From assembly GCA_030691075.1 (NCBI GenBank), contig JAUYFI010000096.1, positions 1 to 46,079 of the forward strand: DNA of 46,079 nt, written 5' to 3'. A program made the translations under genes and the position numbers. Origin of the DNA: Sulfurisoma sp. (GTDB lineage: Bacteria > Pseudomonadota > Gammaproteobacteria > Burkholderiales > Rhodocyclaceae). This document shows positions 32,329 to 42,750 of the stretch, piece after piece; position 1 is the stretch's first letter, and every line of letters starts with the position of its first letter. Under the pieces are notes generated by a model. It saw only the letters and a list, made by a program, of their open reading frames with translations, had not been told where the DNA came from and ran no database searches.

Positions 32329-32491
32329 ATTCTCGCCGCAATGCAGCAGGGCGGCGGCGAAAGGACGCGCATTTTGGGGGTTTTAGCGCTGGCTGTCAAT
32401 GAGTTGAGATGCAGTGGGCGCAATTGAACGTGTTGGTCGGAACCATTCCACCGTTCATGCTGGCGCTCGCCGGCAGGGCGTTTCCCCGTGA

Positions 32492-35400
32492 TTACATCGA
32501 TCGCCGATACTGCCCGCCGACCTCGTAGAGGGCATTGCTGATCTGCCCCAGCGAGCAGTGGCGCACGGCGCCCATCAGCACGGCGAAGACGTTGCGGTTG
32601 TCGATCACCGCTAGGCGCAGCTTGTCGAGCCACGCGGGGGCCGCTATGGCGTTCCTCTGCTGGAAGTCGCGCAGCCGCCTCAACTGCGACTGCTTTTCTT
32701 CCTCGGTCGAGCGCGCCAGATCGATCTCGCCGGACACGCCCGAGCCGTGCGGGTTGAGGAAGGTGTTCACGCCGACGATGGGATGGGAGCCGTCGTGCTT
32801 CTGCTGCTCGTAGTGCAGCGACTCCTCCTGGATCTTGCCGCGCTGGTAGCCGGTCTCCATGGCGCCGAGCACGCCGCCGCGCGACGAGATGGCCTCGAAT
32901 TCCTTGAGCACGGCCTCCTCGACCAGGTCGGTCAGCTCCTCGATGACGAAGGCGCCCTGATTGGGATTCTCGTTCTTCGCCACGCCCCACTCGCGGTTGA
33001 TGATGAGCTGGATCGCCATGGCGCGGCGCACGCTCTCCTCGGTCGGGGTGGTGATCGCCTCATCAAACGCGTTGGTGTGCAGCGAGTTGCAGTTATCGTG
33101 GATGGCGATCAGCGCCTGCAACGTCGTGCGGATGTCGTTGAAGTCCATCTCCTGCGCGTGCAGCGAGCGGCCCGAGGTCTGGATGTGATACTTGAGCTTC
33201 TGCGAGCGCTCGTTGGCGCCGTAGCGGTTCTTCATCGCCACGGCCCAGATGCGGCGCGCGACGCGGCCGATCACCGCGTACTCGGGGTCCATGCCGTTGC
33301 TGAAGAAGAAGGAGAGATTGGGCGCGAAGTCGTCGATGTGCATGCCGCGCGCGAGATACGACTCGACGTAGGTGAAGCCGTTGGCCAGCGTGAAGGCGAG
33401 CTGCGAGATCGGGTTGGCCCCGGCCTCGGCGATGTGGTAGCCGGAGATCGACACCGAGTAAAAGTTCTTCACCTGGTTGTGCACGAAGAATTCCTGGATG
33501 TCGCCCATCGTCTTCAGCGCGAACTCGGTCGAGAAGATGCAGGTGTTCTGGCCCTGGTCCTCCTTGAGGATGTCGGCCTGCACCGTGCCGCGCACGGTGG
33601 CGAGCGTCCATTCGCGGATCTTGTCGGCCTCGTCCTCGGTCGGCTCGCGGCCGTTGTCGCTCTCGAACTTGGCGATCTGCTGGTCGATGGCGACGTTGAA
33701 GTACATCGCCAGGATCATCGGCGCCGGGCCGTTGATGGTCATCGACACCGACGTGGCGGGATCGCAGAGGTCGAAGCCCGAGTAGAGCACCTCGAGGTCG
33801 TCGAGCGTGGCGATGGACACGCCGGAGTTGCCGACCTTGCCGTAGATGTCGGGCCGCTCGTCCGGGTCGCAGCCGTAGAGCGTGACCGAGTCGAAGGCCG
33901 TGGACAGGCGCTTGGCCGGCATGCTCTCCGACAGCTTCTTGAAGCGGCGGTTGGTGCGGAAGGCGTCGCCCTCGCCGGCGAACATCCGCGTCGGGTCCTC
34001 GTTCTCGCGCTTGAAGGCGAAGACGCCGGCGGTGTAGGGGAAGCTGCCGGGCACGTTCTCGCGCATGAGGAAGCGCAGGATATCTCCCTCGTCCTCGAAG
34101 CGCGGCAGGATCACCTTGCGGATTTTCGTGCCGGAGAGCGTTTCGGAAGTCAGCGTGGTGCGGATCTCCTTGTCGCGGATCTTGACCACGTATTCGTCGC
34201 CGGCATAGGCCTGCCGCATCGCCGGCCACAGGTCGAGCAGCTTTTTCGCCTTGGCGTCTAGCTCGCCGTCCTTCCATGCGATCAGTTCGTCGAAATCCGC
34301 CAACGATGTGGCGGGCTTGCCGCAGCCTTCGAAGATGGCTTTGGCCGTCCTCAGCGACTGCCGCTCGCGGGCGAGGCGCGACTGGCGCTCGGCGTGCTTG
34401 TGGTAGCCGCGCACGTTTTCCGCGATCTCGGCGAGGTAGCGCACGCGCTCGGCCGGCACCACGGCATGCTGCTGCGAGGAGTGCCTGACGCTGACGGCGG
34501 GCAGCCGGCCGGCGCCGGGCTTGAGACCCTTCTCGGCCAGCCAAGGCAGCAGCGCCTGGTAGAGCGCCGTGACGCCGTCGTCGTTGAAGCGCGCCGCCAT
34601 GGTGCCGAACACCGGCATGTCCTCGGGACGCGCGGCGAACTTCTCGCGGTTGCGCTGGACCTGCTTGCGCACGTCGCGCAGGGCGTCCTCCGCCCCCTTG
34701 CGGTCGAACTTGTTGATGGCCACGAAATCGGCGAAGTCGAGCATGTCGATCTTCTCGAGCTGGCTCGCGGCGCCGAACTCGGGCGTCATCACGTAGAGCG
34801 AGCAATCGACCAGCGGCACGATGGCGGCATTCCCCTGTCCGATGCCCGAGGTCTCGACCACGATCAGGTCGAAGCCGGCCACCTTGCAGGCGGCGATGAC
34901 GTCGGGCAACGCCTTGGAGATTTCCGAACCGGTGTCGCGCGTCGCCAGCGAACGCATGAATATGCTGGGATGCTCGATCGCGTTCATGCGGATGCGGTCG
35001 CCGAGCAGCGCGCCGCCGGTGCGCTTGCGCGAGGGATCGATGGAGATCACCGCGATCTTCAGGCTGTCGTCCTGGTCGAGGCGGAAGCGGCGGATCAGCT
35101 CGTCGGTCAGCGAGCTCTTGCCGGCGCCGCCGGTGCCGGTGATGCCGAGCACGAGCGCCGTCCCGCCAGCGCCGACTTTTGCCAGCAGCGCCTGCTTCGC
35201 CTTCTCCGGCCACGCCCCGTTCTCCAGCGCGGTGATGATCCGCGCCAGCGCCCGGCGGTCGCCCGCGATCAGGCCGTCCAGCGACGTCGGCGCCAGCGGC
35301 GCGAGATCGACGTCGCAGCGCGCCACCATGTCGTTGATCATGCCCTGCAGGCCGAGCTTCTGGCCGTCCTCGACCGAATAAAGGTGGGCCACGCCGTAGT

Positions 35401-35761
35401 CGTGCAACTCGCGCATCTCGGCCGGCACGATCACCCCACCACCACCACCGAAGACCTTGATGTGGGCGCCGCCGTTGGCTCGCAGCAGGTCAATCATGTA
35501 CTTGAAATACTCGATGTGGCCGCCCTGATAGGACGACACGGCAATGCCCTGCACGTCCTCCTGCAGCGCGGCATTGACGATCTCGCCGACCGAGCGGTTG
35601 TGGCCGAGGTGGATCACTTCCACGCCGCTGGCCTGGAGGATGCGGCGCATGATGTTGATCGAGGCGTCGTGGCCGTCGAACAGCGACGCCGCCGTGACGA
35701 AGCGCACCTTGTGCGTCGGCTTGTACGGTAGCAGGCGGGCCGCGATGGACAGGTCGGTCAT
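32492..35761 (-). CDS. icmF: Fused adenosylcobalamin-dependent acyl-CoA mutase (IcmF type)
   Basis: IcmF joins the B12-binding domain, a MeaB-like G-protein chaperone and the mutase barrel, and isomerises isobutyryl- and n-butyryl-CoA or similar branched acyl-CoAs. The 1089-residue protein starts at the ATG at 35761. Domains: B12 domain with DGHDAS (His31 as lower ligand), P-loop GTGGAGKSS (209-217), and a mutase domain containing [14 protein letters not shown] and [10 protein letters not shown]. The exact substrate (isobutyryl- versus isovaleryl/pivalyl-CoA) cannot be fixed here. Residues 195-202 (KVGAGGTA), between linker and G-domain, come from a dispersed-repeat copy. A divergent AraC-type gene is a candidate regulator. 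Confidence 0.95.
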   Translation of the reverse strand: MTDLSIAARLLPYKPTHKVRFVTAASLFDGHDASINIMRRILQASGVEVIHLGHNRSVGEIVNAALQEDVQGIAVSSYQGGHIEYFKYMIDLLRANGGAHIKVFGGGGGVIVPAEMRELHDYGVAHLYSVEDGQKLGLQGMINDMVARCDVDLAPLAPTSLDGLIAGDRRALARIITALENGAWPEKAKQALLAKVGAGGTALVLGITGTGGAGKSSLTDELIRRFRLDQDDSLKIAVISIDPSRKRTGGALLGDRIRMNAIEHPSIFMRSLATRDTGSEISKALPDVIAACKVAGFDLIVVETSGIGQGNAAIVPLVDCSLYVMTPEFGAASQLEKIDMLDFADFVAINKFDRKGAEDALRDVRKQVQRNREKFAARPEDMPVFGTMAARFNDDGVTALYQALLPWLAEKGLKPGAGRLPAVSVRHSSQQHAVVPAERVRYLAEIAENVRGYHKHAERQSRLARERQSLRTAKAIFEGCGKPATSLADFDELIAWKDGELDAKAKKLLDLWPAMRQAYAGDEYVVKIRDKEIRTTLTSETLSGTKIRKVILPRFEDEGDILRFLMRENVPGSFPYTAGVFAFKRENEDPTRMFAGEGDAFRTNRRFKKLSESMPAKRLSTAFDSVTLYGCDPDERPDIYGKVGNSGVSIATLDDLEVLYSGFDLCDPATSVSMTINGPAPMILAMYFNVAIDQQIAKFESDNGREPTEDEADKIREWTLATVRGTVQADILKEDQGQNTCIFSTEFALKTMGDIQEFFVHNQVKNFYSVSISGYHIAEAGANPISQLAFTLANGFTYVESYLARGMHIDDFAPNLSFFFSNGMDPEYAVIGRVARRIWAVAMKNRYGANERSQKLKYHIQTSGRSLHAQEMDFNDIRTTLQALIAIHDNCNSLHTNAFDEAITTPTEESVRRAMAIQLIINREWGVAKNENPNQGAFVIEELTDLVEEAVLKEFEAISSRGGVLGAMETGYQRGKIQEESLHYEQQKHDGSHPIVGVNTFLNPHGSGVSGEIDLARSTEEEKQSQLRRLRDFQQRNAIAAPAWLDKLRLAVIDNRNVFAVLMGAVRHCSLGQISNALYEVGGQYRRSM
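35157..35180 (-). repeat. Dispersed repeat, short form (copy 8, inside icmF)
   Basis: On the minus strand it reads AAAAGTCGGCG, then CTGGC, then GGGACGGC. It encodes KVGAGGTA just before the first strand of the G-domain ([10 protein letters not shown]). Confidence 0.8.
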
Positions 35762-35860
35762 GATGGAGTTCCGGGCGGGGTTTGTCGCATCTTATGCCCT
35801 CCCCGACCTCGATGCCATTGCCACCACCGCCGCAAATCGTGCAGAATCCGCCATGTAAGC

Positions 35861-37003
35861 ATGGCCCCATGGATTCTGGAGAGAATGGCACACGCAATCA
35901 AGCTCCGACTCCGATCTGCAAAATCCGCCACGCCGTCCAGGCGCCTGGGCACGGTCGCCGCCGGCTTCGTCACCGGCATGGTGGCCGGCCTGCGACGGGC
36001 CGGCCGCCGGCCGGAGCCACTGCTGGCGGCCGTCGGCATCGACCCCGCCGCCTTGCGCGAACCGGGCCTGCGCGTGCCGCTGCGGAACTACGCCGACCTC
36101 TACAACCTGATCAACCGCGAACTCGACGACGAGGCCTTCGGCCTGCTTTCGGCACCGCTGCGCCGCGGCTCCTTCGAGTTCCTCTGCCGCGGCGTCGTCA
36201 CCGCGACCACGCTGGCCGAGGCGCTCGAACGCGCCGCGCGCTTCCTGCGCCTCGTGCTGCCCGACCTCGCGGTCAGCGTGACGCGCGATGGCGACAGCGC
36301 CAGCCTGGTCATCGCCGAGACGCGGCGCCTTGCGCCCGATGCCGCCGACCCGGCGCGCGTCTTCGCTTTCGAATGGCTGCTGCGACTGCTGCACGGCCTG
36401 GCCTGCTGGCTGGTCGGGCGCGGCATCGCCCTCGACAGCGTGGCCTTCCCCTATCCTCGCCCGCCGCATGCCAACGACTACGCACTGATCTACACCGCGC
36501 GCTCCGAATTCGACGCCGAGCACCTGGTCGCCTGCTTCCAGGCCAACCTGCTCGACCTGCCGGTGCGCCGCGACGATGCCGCGCTGGCCGCCTTCCTCGC
36601 CGGCGCCCCCGGCCGGCTGGTCATGCTCTACCGCCGCGACCGAGAGACGGTGCAGCGCGTGCGCGACCGTCTGCGCGAAGCGCTGCCCACCCGCCCGACG
36701 CTCGCCGACGTCGCCGCCCGTCTGCACCTGTCGCCGCGCACGCTGCACCGCCGGCTGGAGGAGGAAGGCACCAATTTCCGCACCATCAAGGAAGCGCTGC
36801 GGCGCGACCTCGCGCTGTCGCGCCTGGCCAAGAGCCGGGCCAGCGTGGCGCAGCTGGCCGCGGAACTCGGCTACGCCGACACCTCGGCCTTCTACCGCGC
36901 CTTCATCGAATGGACCGGCATGGCGCCCAGCGATTACCGGGCGCGACTGGCCGACGCGAGTCGAACGGAGAAAATGCCTGCCACACAGGGGGATGGCCCT
37001 TGA
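35861..37003 (+). CDS. AraC-family transcriptional regulator
   Basis: A 380-residue regulator of the AraC subgroup with an N-terminal 'arabinose-binding' effector domain (RVPLRNYADLYNLINRELDDEAFGLL region). A C-terminal pair of helix-turn-helix motifs follows (TLADVAARLHLSPRTLHRRL and VAQLAAELGYADTSAFYRAF, ending WTGMAPSDYR). I give the ATG at 35861. The ATG at 35885 (MAHAIKLRLRS) is also plausible and has GGAG close before it. It is divergent from icmF across a 99-bp gap, so control of icmF, perhaps in response to a branched acid, is a reasonable inference without direct evidence. Confidence 0.9.
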   Translation: MAPWILERMAHAIKLRLRSAKSATPSRRLGTVAAGFVTGMVAGLRRAGRRPEPLLAAVGIDPAALREPGLRVPLRNYADLYNLINRELDDEAFGLLSAPLRRGSFEFLCRGVVTATTLAEALERAARFLRLVLPDLAVSVTRDGDSASLVIAETRRLAPDAADPARVFAFEWLLRLLHGLACWLVGRGIALDSVAFPYPRPPHANDYALIYTARSEFDAEHLVACFQANLLDLPVRRDDAALAAFLAGAPGRLVMLYRRDRETVQRVRDRLREALPTRPTLADVAARLHLSPRTLHRRLEEEGTNFRTIKEALRRDLALSRLAKSRASVAQLAAELGYADTSAFYRAFIEWTGMAPSDYRARLADASRTEKMPATQGDGP

Positions 37004-37140
37004 AACGCCGATCCTTCGAACCAATAACGCTGGCACGGTTGTAACTTCGGCAATCTGGACTCAATCGGAGCGGCGGCTGGATGACGCAACCGTGATCTCG
37101 ACACCGCGCTGATGTAAAATTCCGCGCCAGCAGTTATCGT

Positions 37141-37214
37141 GCGGGTATCGTATAACGGCATTACCCTAGCTTCCCAAGCTAGTGACGAGGGTTCGACTCC
37201 CTCTACCCGCTCCA
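37141..37214 (+). tRNA. tRNA-Gly (anticodon CCC)
   Basis: Acceptor arms GCGGGTA and TACCCGC pair over 7 bp, followed by T and an encoded CCA. The anticodon stem CTAGC/GCTAG holds the loop TTCCCAA, giving anticodon CCC. The T arm contains GTTCGACTC. A TAAAAT box at 37115-37120 may be its -10 element. Confidence 0.95.
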
Positions 37215-37283
37215 CGAAAGCTGCATCTCGCTGATTCCAAAAAAGATCAGCCGGGTGGGATTCACGCTTCCACTACTAGTCGG

Positions 37284-37681
37284 TCACGTTGAAACGCGAG
37301 GATGCATGCGAGCAAGCTTACGCCGGGCATTTTGGGTGGTGAATCGCCATTTGACGGGAACTGCCTTGGCGTTGCGTTCGCGCACATTGGTCTCGACCTG
37401 TCGTCGCGGCGTGTCTTCGTCGGGCATGCGCCGCGACAAGCACATGTCTGACAGAATCGCCAACTCGATTTCAGCGATGTTGAGCCGGCTGCCATGCCTG
37501 GGGGGTAATGGAACTCGAGCTTCTTGGCGATGGCGCGAGGCGGGCTTGTGCGTACTCAGGGTGTCGAGCACGGCGCGAATCACCTCGGCATCCGGGCGGG
37601 CGTACCCGGTTGTGGCGGGATCGACACCTGCATTTCCACTTCTTCTTCAGACAACGTGACTCGATACTTGATCGCCGGCAT
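37284..37681 (-). pseudogene. Internally deleted, frameshifted IS630-family transposase relic
   Basis: Starting at the ATG at 37681, the DNA encodes MPAIKYRVTLSEEE, the IS630 N-terminus. It then jumps to C-terminal motifs: IRAVLDTLSTHKPA, AKKLEFHYPP, RHGSRLNIAEIELAILS, CLSRRMPDEDTPRRQV and VKWRFTTQNARRKL, stopping at 37284-37286. These sit in different frames, and roughly 600 bp of the middle is missing, so it cannot be active. The flanks 37215-37283 and 37682-37779 show no clear terminal inverted repeats and no recognisable gene. I also see no TPP riboswitch before thiS. Confidence 0.75.
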
Positions 37682-37779
37682 GTCGTTCTCCAGAGGGTTG
37701 GTTATGACTCCCTCTCCGCATCCCCCATGCCAGCCATCCTTTCGATCCATGGTGACCGACTACTGGACTTCGAGACCGG

Positions 37780-37989
37780 ATGTTGCAGATTGAAATCACC
37801 CTCAACGGAGAACTGCGGGCGCTCGCTACCCCGCTATCCGTCGCCGCCCTGCTCGAGCAGCGGGGCCTGGCCGGCAAGCGCGTGGCGGTCGAGAGGAACG
37901 GCGAGATCGTGCCGAAGAGCCGGCACGCCGCCACACAACTGGAGGCGGGCGACCGCCTCGAAATCGTCGTCGCCGTCGGCGGCGGCTGA
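37780..37989 (+). CDS. thiS: Sulfur-carrier protein ThiS
   Basis: Ubiquitin-like carrier whose C-terminal thiocarboxylate donates sulfur to the thiazole of thiamine. The 69-residue protein starts at the ATG at 37780 and ends VAVGGG, giving the essential Gly-Gly tail. It also has LNGELRAL and [10 protein letters not shown], typical beta-grasp segments. It lies 12 bp upstream of thiG, its direct partner. The IS630 relic is just upstream and may have displaced the original control region. Confidence 0.95.
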   Translation: MLQIEITLNGELRALATPLSVAALLEQRGLAGKRVAVERNGEIVPKSRHAATQLEAGDRLEIVVAVGGG

Positions 37990-38001
37990 ACTGGAAAAAT
38001 C

Positions 38002-38790
38002 ATGGAAGATATGCTGACCATCGCCGGCAAGGGCTACCGCTCAAGGTTGCTCGTGGGCACCGGCAAGTACAAGGATTTCGACGAGACCCGGCGCGCGGTC
38101 GAAGCCTCGGGCGCCGAGATCGTCACCGTCGCCATCCGTCGCACCAACATCGGCCAGGAGCCGGGCCAGCCCTCGCTGCTCGACGCGCTGCCGCCATCGA
38201 GATTCACCTACCTGCCGAATACCGCCGGCTGCTATTCGGCCGACGATGCGATCCGCACCCTGCGCCTGGCCCGCGAGCTGCTCGACGGCCACGATCTGGT
38301 CAAGCTCGAGGTGCTGGGCGATCCCCAGACACTGTTCCCCAACATGCCCGAGACGCTGAAGGCCGCCGCGACGCTGGTCAAGGACGGTTTCAAGGTCATG
38401 GTCTATTGCTCGGACGATCCGATCCAGGCCAAGCAGCTGGAGGAGATGGGCTGCGTCGCCGTGATGCCGCTGGCATCGCTGATCGGTTCCGGCATGGGCA
38501 TCCTCAATCCGTGGAACCTCTCGCTGATCATCGAGAAGGCGAAAGTGCCGGTACTGGTCGATGCCGGCGTCGGCACGGCGTCCGATGCGGCGATCGCCAT
38601 GGAACTCGGTTGCGACGGCGTGCTGATGAACACGGCGATCGCCGGCGCGAGGAATCCGGTGCTGATGGCCGGCGCCATGAAGAAGGCGGTCGAGGCCGGC
38701 CGCGAAGCCTTTCTTGCCGGACGCATGCCGAAGAAACTCTACAGCGCCAGCCCGAGTTCGCCCACGACGGGACTGATTTCATCGAAGTGA
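38002..38790 (+). CDS. thiG: Thiazole synthase ThiG
   Basis: Forms the thiazole phosphate of thiamine from deoxyxylulose phosphate, dehydroglycine or iminoglycine, and ThiS thiocarboxylate. The 262-residue TIM-barrel protein starts at the ATG at 38002. The Schiff-base lysine lies in LVKLEVLGD (Lys101). The phosphate-binding motifs [14 protein letters not shown] and [11 protein letters not shown] are intact. Length is normal. The stop overlaps the next gene by 1 bp. Confidence 0.97.
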   Translation: MEDMLTIAGKGYRSRLLVGTGKYKDFDETRRAVEASGAEIVTVAIRRTNIGQEPGQPSLLDALPPSRFTYLPNTAGCYSADDAIRTLRLARELLDGHDLVKLEVLGDPQTLFPNMPETLKAAATLVKDGFKVMVYCSDDPIQAKQLEEMGCVAVMPLASLIGSGMGILNPWNLSLIIEKAKVPVLVDAGVGTASDAAIAMELGCDGVLMNTAIAGARNPVLMAGAMKKAVEAGREAFLAGRMPKKLYSASPSSPTTGLISSK

Positions 38791-39593
38791 TGCGCCGCTG
38801 GCTGGCCTTTGCCGCCCTGGCGTTGGCGGCCGCCGTGTCGCCAGCGCCGACTTTTGCCCAGGCGGAGCCGCTGCGTCCGCTGCCGGACCAAGCCGGTTAC
38901 GCCTTCGACCAGCCGCGCGTGCTGGTGCAGCAGCGCCTGCTCGGCCTGGCGCACGGCGTGTCGCTGCTGGTCTCGGCCTGCATGGACCGGCCCCAGTTCA
39001 TCGACGGCGCGCTCGGCGCCTACGGCGCCTGGCGCGAGGACCAGGAAGGTGTCGTGCGCGAGGCGCAGCACGAGCTGGCGCGCCACTACTTCGGCCGGCG
39101 CGCCGGCGAGGCGCGCTGGCCCGACCTGCTGCGCGCGCTGAACCTCAGGAACCAGATCGACCTTGCCCCCGACTCGGTCGAGCTTGCCGCCGCCTGCACG
39201 ACGTTGCCGCAGGCGCTGAGCCATCCCCGCTACGACCTGGCGAGGCAGTTCCGCCTCCATGGCCTGCTGGCCGAGGCCACCGCCGCCATCGAGGCCGAGC
39301 TGCGTCGCGACGGGTGCAAGGAGCGGCTCGAAGGCACCGCCGCCATCCTGTTCGAGGCGCGCTACGCCGTCTGGCACGAGATCAATGCCGAACGCATCGA
39401 GCGGGCGATGGTCGGTCTGGCGCTCGAATGGCCCGCCGATGCGCCGGCCGACTCGCTTGCGCAGTGGCGGCTGGAACTGCGGCGCGACACCCGCATGCGC
39501 GGCCGCGCCGAGGACTGCCTGGCCTTTTCCGAGACCCTCAAGCGGCCACAAGTCGCGCTGCGCCAAGTCTTCGCCCCGCCACCGGAACCGTAG
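38790..39593 (+). CDS. Exported protein of unknown function (267 residues)
   Basis: I do not recognise the family. The ATG at 38790 overlaps the thiG stop (TGATG). A GTG directly before it is an equivalent start. It has a clear signal peptide, [20 protein letters not shown] then TFAQA, with likely cleavage after AQA (residue 25). The mature part is soluble, Arg/Ala/Leu-rich and probably helical, with four Cys (in SACMDR, ACTTLP, DGCKER and DCLAF) that could form disulfides in the periplasm. The end of the signal peptide, including the cleavage region, is encoded by a dispersed-repeat copy. Its position between thiG and trmB does not reveal a function. Confidence 0.8.
   Translation: MRRWLAFAALALAAAVSPAPTFAQAEPLRPLPDQAGYAFDQPRVLVQQRLLGLAHGVSLLVSACMDRPQFIDGALGAYGAWREDQEGVVREAQHELARHYFGRRAGEARWPDLLRALNLRNQIDLAPDSVELAAACTTLPQALSHPRYDLARQFRLHGLLAEATAAIEAELRRDGCKERLEGTAAILFEARYAVWHEINAERIERAMVGLALEWPADAPADSLAQWRLELRRDTRMRGRAEDCLAFSETLKRPQVALRQVFAPPPEP
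38831..38855 (-). repeat. Dispersed repeat, short form (copy 9, in a signal-peptide region)
   Basis: On the minus strand it reads AAAAGTCGGCG, then CTGGC, then GACACGGCG. On the coding strand it gives AVSPAPTF, the C-region of the signal peptide just ahead of AQA. Confidence 0.8.
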
Positions 39594-39595
39594 CC

Positions 39596-40318
39596 ATGAC
39601 CGACGAAACATCGCCCCGCCGCGACCACATCCGCAGCTTCGTCCTGCGCCAGGGCCGCGTCTCCGCCGCCCAGGCGCGCCATCACGCCGAGGGCATGCCG
39701 AAGTGGGGCATCCCTTATGCGAATGCGCCGCTCGATCTTGCCGCCGTCTTCGGCCGCCCGGTTGGCGACAGAACGCCGAAAATTCTCGAAATCGGCTGCG
39801 GCATGGGAGAAACGACGGCGACCATCGCGGCGACCCATCCCGAGAACGACTACATCGGCATCGAGGTGCATACGCCGGGCGTCGGCAGCCTGCTCAAGGA
39901 AATCGCCGCGCGCGAGCTTTCCAACCTGCGCGTGATCCAGCACGACGCCGTCGAGGTGGTGCGCGACATGATTACCCCGGCGGCGCTCGCCGGAATTCAT
40001 GTCTTCTTTCCCGACCCCTGGCCGAAGAAGCGCCAACAAAAGCGGCGGCTGATCCAGCCGGTTTTCGTCGCCCTGCTGGCCTCGCGCCTCGCGCCCGGCG
40101 GCTACTTCCATTGCGCCACCGACTGGGAAGAGTATGCGCGGCAGATGCTCGACGTTCTGGCCGCCGAGCCGTTGTTGGCGAATACCGTGGAAGGTTTCGC
40201 GCCGCGCCCCGATTACCGGCCGCAAACCAAGTTCGAGACGCGCGGCCTGCGGCTCGGCCATGGCGTCTGGGACGTGGTGTTCAGGCGTCGGCCAGAAACA
40301 GTTCCAGCAGGCGGTTGA
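39596..40318 (+). CDS. trmB: tRNA (guanine-46-N7)-methyltransferase
   Basis: Makes m7G46 in the variable loop of tRNAs, using SAM. The 240-residue protein starts at the ATG at 39596. It contains [16 protein letters not shown] (SAM loop), [32 protein letters not shown] (substrate-binding, invariant in TrmB) and [12 protein letters not shown]. Length is normal. The last 38 bp overlap the end of the convergent hemW gene. Confidence 0.96.
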   Translation: MTDETSPRRDHIRSFVLRQGRVSAAQARHHAEGMPKWGIPYANAPLDLAAVFGRPVGDRTPKILEIGCGMGETTATIAATHPENDYIGIEVHTPGVGSLLKEIAARELSNLRVIQHDAVEVVRDMITPAALAGIHVFFPDPWPKKRQQKRRLIQPVFVALLASRLAPGGYFHCATDWEEYARQMLDVLAAEPLLANTVEGFAPRPDYRPQTKFETRGLRLGHGVWDVVFRRRPETVPAGG

Positions 40319-41432
40319 GGTAACGCCGGCCGCGCGCAGTCGGCCGGATGCGCTCATCGGTAACTTCCAGCAGCCCGTCGCGGCGTGCCGCAAGCAGAGA
40401 CTTTTCGATGACGGCGAGCGGCAGCCTCGTCCGCTCGGTGAACAGCGCCGGGGCGAAGCCCCCATTCAATCGCAACGCATTCATCATGAACTCGCCGGGG
40501 AGGTCCGCCGTGGCGACATCCTGCCAGCGCCGCGTGAGCGGGTCGGCGAGATAGTCCTTCGGTCCGCGCGGCCGGGCTTCCCGCCGCACCGCGCCGGGGC
40601 TACTGATCTTGCTGTGGGCGCCGGCGCCGATGCCCAGATAGTCGCCGAAGTTCCAGTAGTTGCGGTTGTGGCGGCACTGGAATCCCGGGCGAGCGAAGGC
40701 CGAGGTTTCGTAGTGCTCGAAGCCGGCCGCTGCCAGCGCCGCCTCGACCGTGTCCTGCATGTCGGCGGCGAGATCGTCGTCGGGCAGCGGCGGCGGCGCG
40801 TGGTGGAAGGGGGTGTTGGGTTCGAGCGTCAGGTGGTAGGCGCTGATGTGCGTCGGGCCGAGGGCGATGGCGGCCTCGATGTCGCGGCGGGCTTCGTCCA
40901 GCGTCTGTTGCGGCAGCGCGTACATCAGGTCGAGATTGACGTTGTCGAAATGCGTCAGCGCCAGATCAAGGGCCCGGCGCGCCTCGACGGCGGAATGGAT
41001 GCGGCCGAGCGCCTTGAGCTTTGCGTCGTCGAAGCTCTGGATGCCCAATGACAGGCGATTGACGCCGGCCGCGCGGAAGCCGGCGAACTTCGCCGCCTCG
41101 ACGGCGCCGGGGTTGGCTTCGAGCGTGATCTCGATCCCGTCCTGAAAAAGTCCGCGTGACCGAAGGGAATCCCCGTGGGACTGGCGACACGCCGCCAGCA
41201 GGGCGGCCACGGTCTCCGCCGCCATCAGGCTCGGCGTGCCACCGCCGAAAAAGACGCTGGTGAATCCGCGACCCTCGAGCAGCGGCAGCGCCGCGTCGAG
41301 ATCGGCGATCAGGGCCGCGAGGTAGTCGCCCTCGGGAATGCCCTGGCGCGCCTCATGCGAGTTGAAGTCGCAGTAGGGGCATTTTTTCACGCACCACGGA
41401 AAGTGGACGTAGAGCGCGAGGGGCGGATTCAT
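40281..41432 (-). CDS. hemW: Heme chaperone / radical SAM protein HemW
   Basis: A radical-SAM-fold protein formerly called oxygen-independent coproporphyrinogen oxidase-like, now regarded as a heme chaperone. The 383-residue protein starts at the ATG at 41432, which overlaps the rdgB stop (ATGA). The cluster motif CVKKCPYC (Cys14, 18, 21) and GGGTPSLM are intact. HemW-type EITLEANPG follows. Residues 82-97 ([16 protein letters not shown]) are encoded by a dispersed-repeat copy in a third reading frame and replace a short variable loop. The C-terminus overlaps the trmB end by 38 bp. Confidence 0.95.
   Translation of the reverse strand: MNPPLALYVHFPWCVKKCPYCDFNSHEARQGIPEGDYLAALIADLDAALPLLEGRGFTSVFFGGGTPSLMAAETVAALLAACRQSHGDSLRSRGLFQDGIEITLEANPGAVEAAKFAGFRAAGVNRLSLGIQSFDDAKLKALGRIHSAVEARRALDLALTHFDNVNLDLMYALPQQTLDEARRDIEAAIALGPTHISAYHLTLEPNTPFHHAPPPLPDDDLAADMQDTVEAALAAAGFEHYETSAFARPGFQCRHNRNYWNFGDYLGIGAGAHSKISSPGAVRREARPRGPKDYLADPLTRRWQDVATADLPGEFMMNALRLNGGFAPALFTERTRLPLAVIEKSLLAARRDGLLEVTDERIRPTARGRRYLNRLLELFLADA
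41145..41195 (+). repeat. Dispersed repeat, 24-bp-core form (copy 10, inside hemW)
   Basis: It reads AAAAAGTCCGCG. A 24-bp core follows, starting TGACCGAAGGG and ending CCCGTGGGA, and then CTGGC and GACACGCCGC. In the hemW frame it yields [14 protein letters not shown]. Confidence 0.8.
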
Positions 41433-42018
41433 TGTCCCCGCGTGCGCAGCTTCCCCACCAGCTCGCGCAGCGCCTTGCCGCGGTGCGAGCGCGCGTGCTT
41501 TTCCTCGGAAGTGATCTCTGCCGCGGTGCGGCCCAGATCGGGGACGAGAAAGTAGGGGTCGTAGCCGAAGCCGTTCTCGCCCCGTGGCGTATCGACGATC
41601 TCGCCGTGCCATTCGCCCTCGACGATCAGCGGCTGCGGGTCGGAGGCCCAGCGCACGAAAACCAGCACGGCGACGTAGTGGGCGCGGCGGTCGGCCTTGC
41701 CCTGCAATTCGGCGATTACTTTCTGGTTGTTGCGTTCGTCCGACTTCGGTTCGCCGGCATAGCGGGCGGAATGGACACCGGGTTCGCCGCCCAGCGCCTC
41801 GACGCAGATGCCCGAATCATCCGCCAGCGCGGGAAGTCCCGTGAGCTTGGCGGCGTGGCGCGCCTTGGCCAGCGCGTTCTCGACGAAGGTGAAATGCGGC
41901 TCGTCGGCCTCGGGCACGTTGAATTGCGATTGCGGCACGACCTCGAAATCGACGGTGGCGAGCATTTCGGCAAATTCGCGCAGCTTGCCCGGGTTGCCGG
42001 AGGCGAGAACGATTTTCT

Positions 42019-42022
<4 letters not shown>
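41429..42022 (-). CDS. rdgB: Non-canonical purine NTP pyrophosphatase RdgB/HAM1
   Basis: Hydrolyses dITP, XTP and ITP to keep deaminated purines out of nucleic acids. The 197-residue protein starts at the ATG at 42022. It shows [27 protein letters not shown], the catalytic [26 protein letters not shown] and GFGYDPYFL, then SHRGKAL. Both ends overlap neighbours by 4 bp (rph upstream, hemW downstream), giving a tightly coupled rph-rdgB-hemW unit. Confidence 0.97.
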
Positions 42023-42735
<713 letters not shown>

Positions 42736-42750
42736 TACATCTCCTGATGA

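Noticed and set aside
32492-35761. icmF as a conventional methylmalonyl-CoA mutase large subunit
   Set aside because: Domain order is B12 domain, G-protein, mutase in one chain, the IcmF layout. The mutase loop lacks the methylmalonyl-type YTRG sequence.
37690-37779. A TPP riboswitch before thiS
   Set aside because: I looked for the conserved CTGAGA-type and ACCTGA-type segments and did not find them in the right order.
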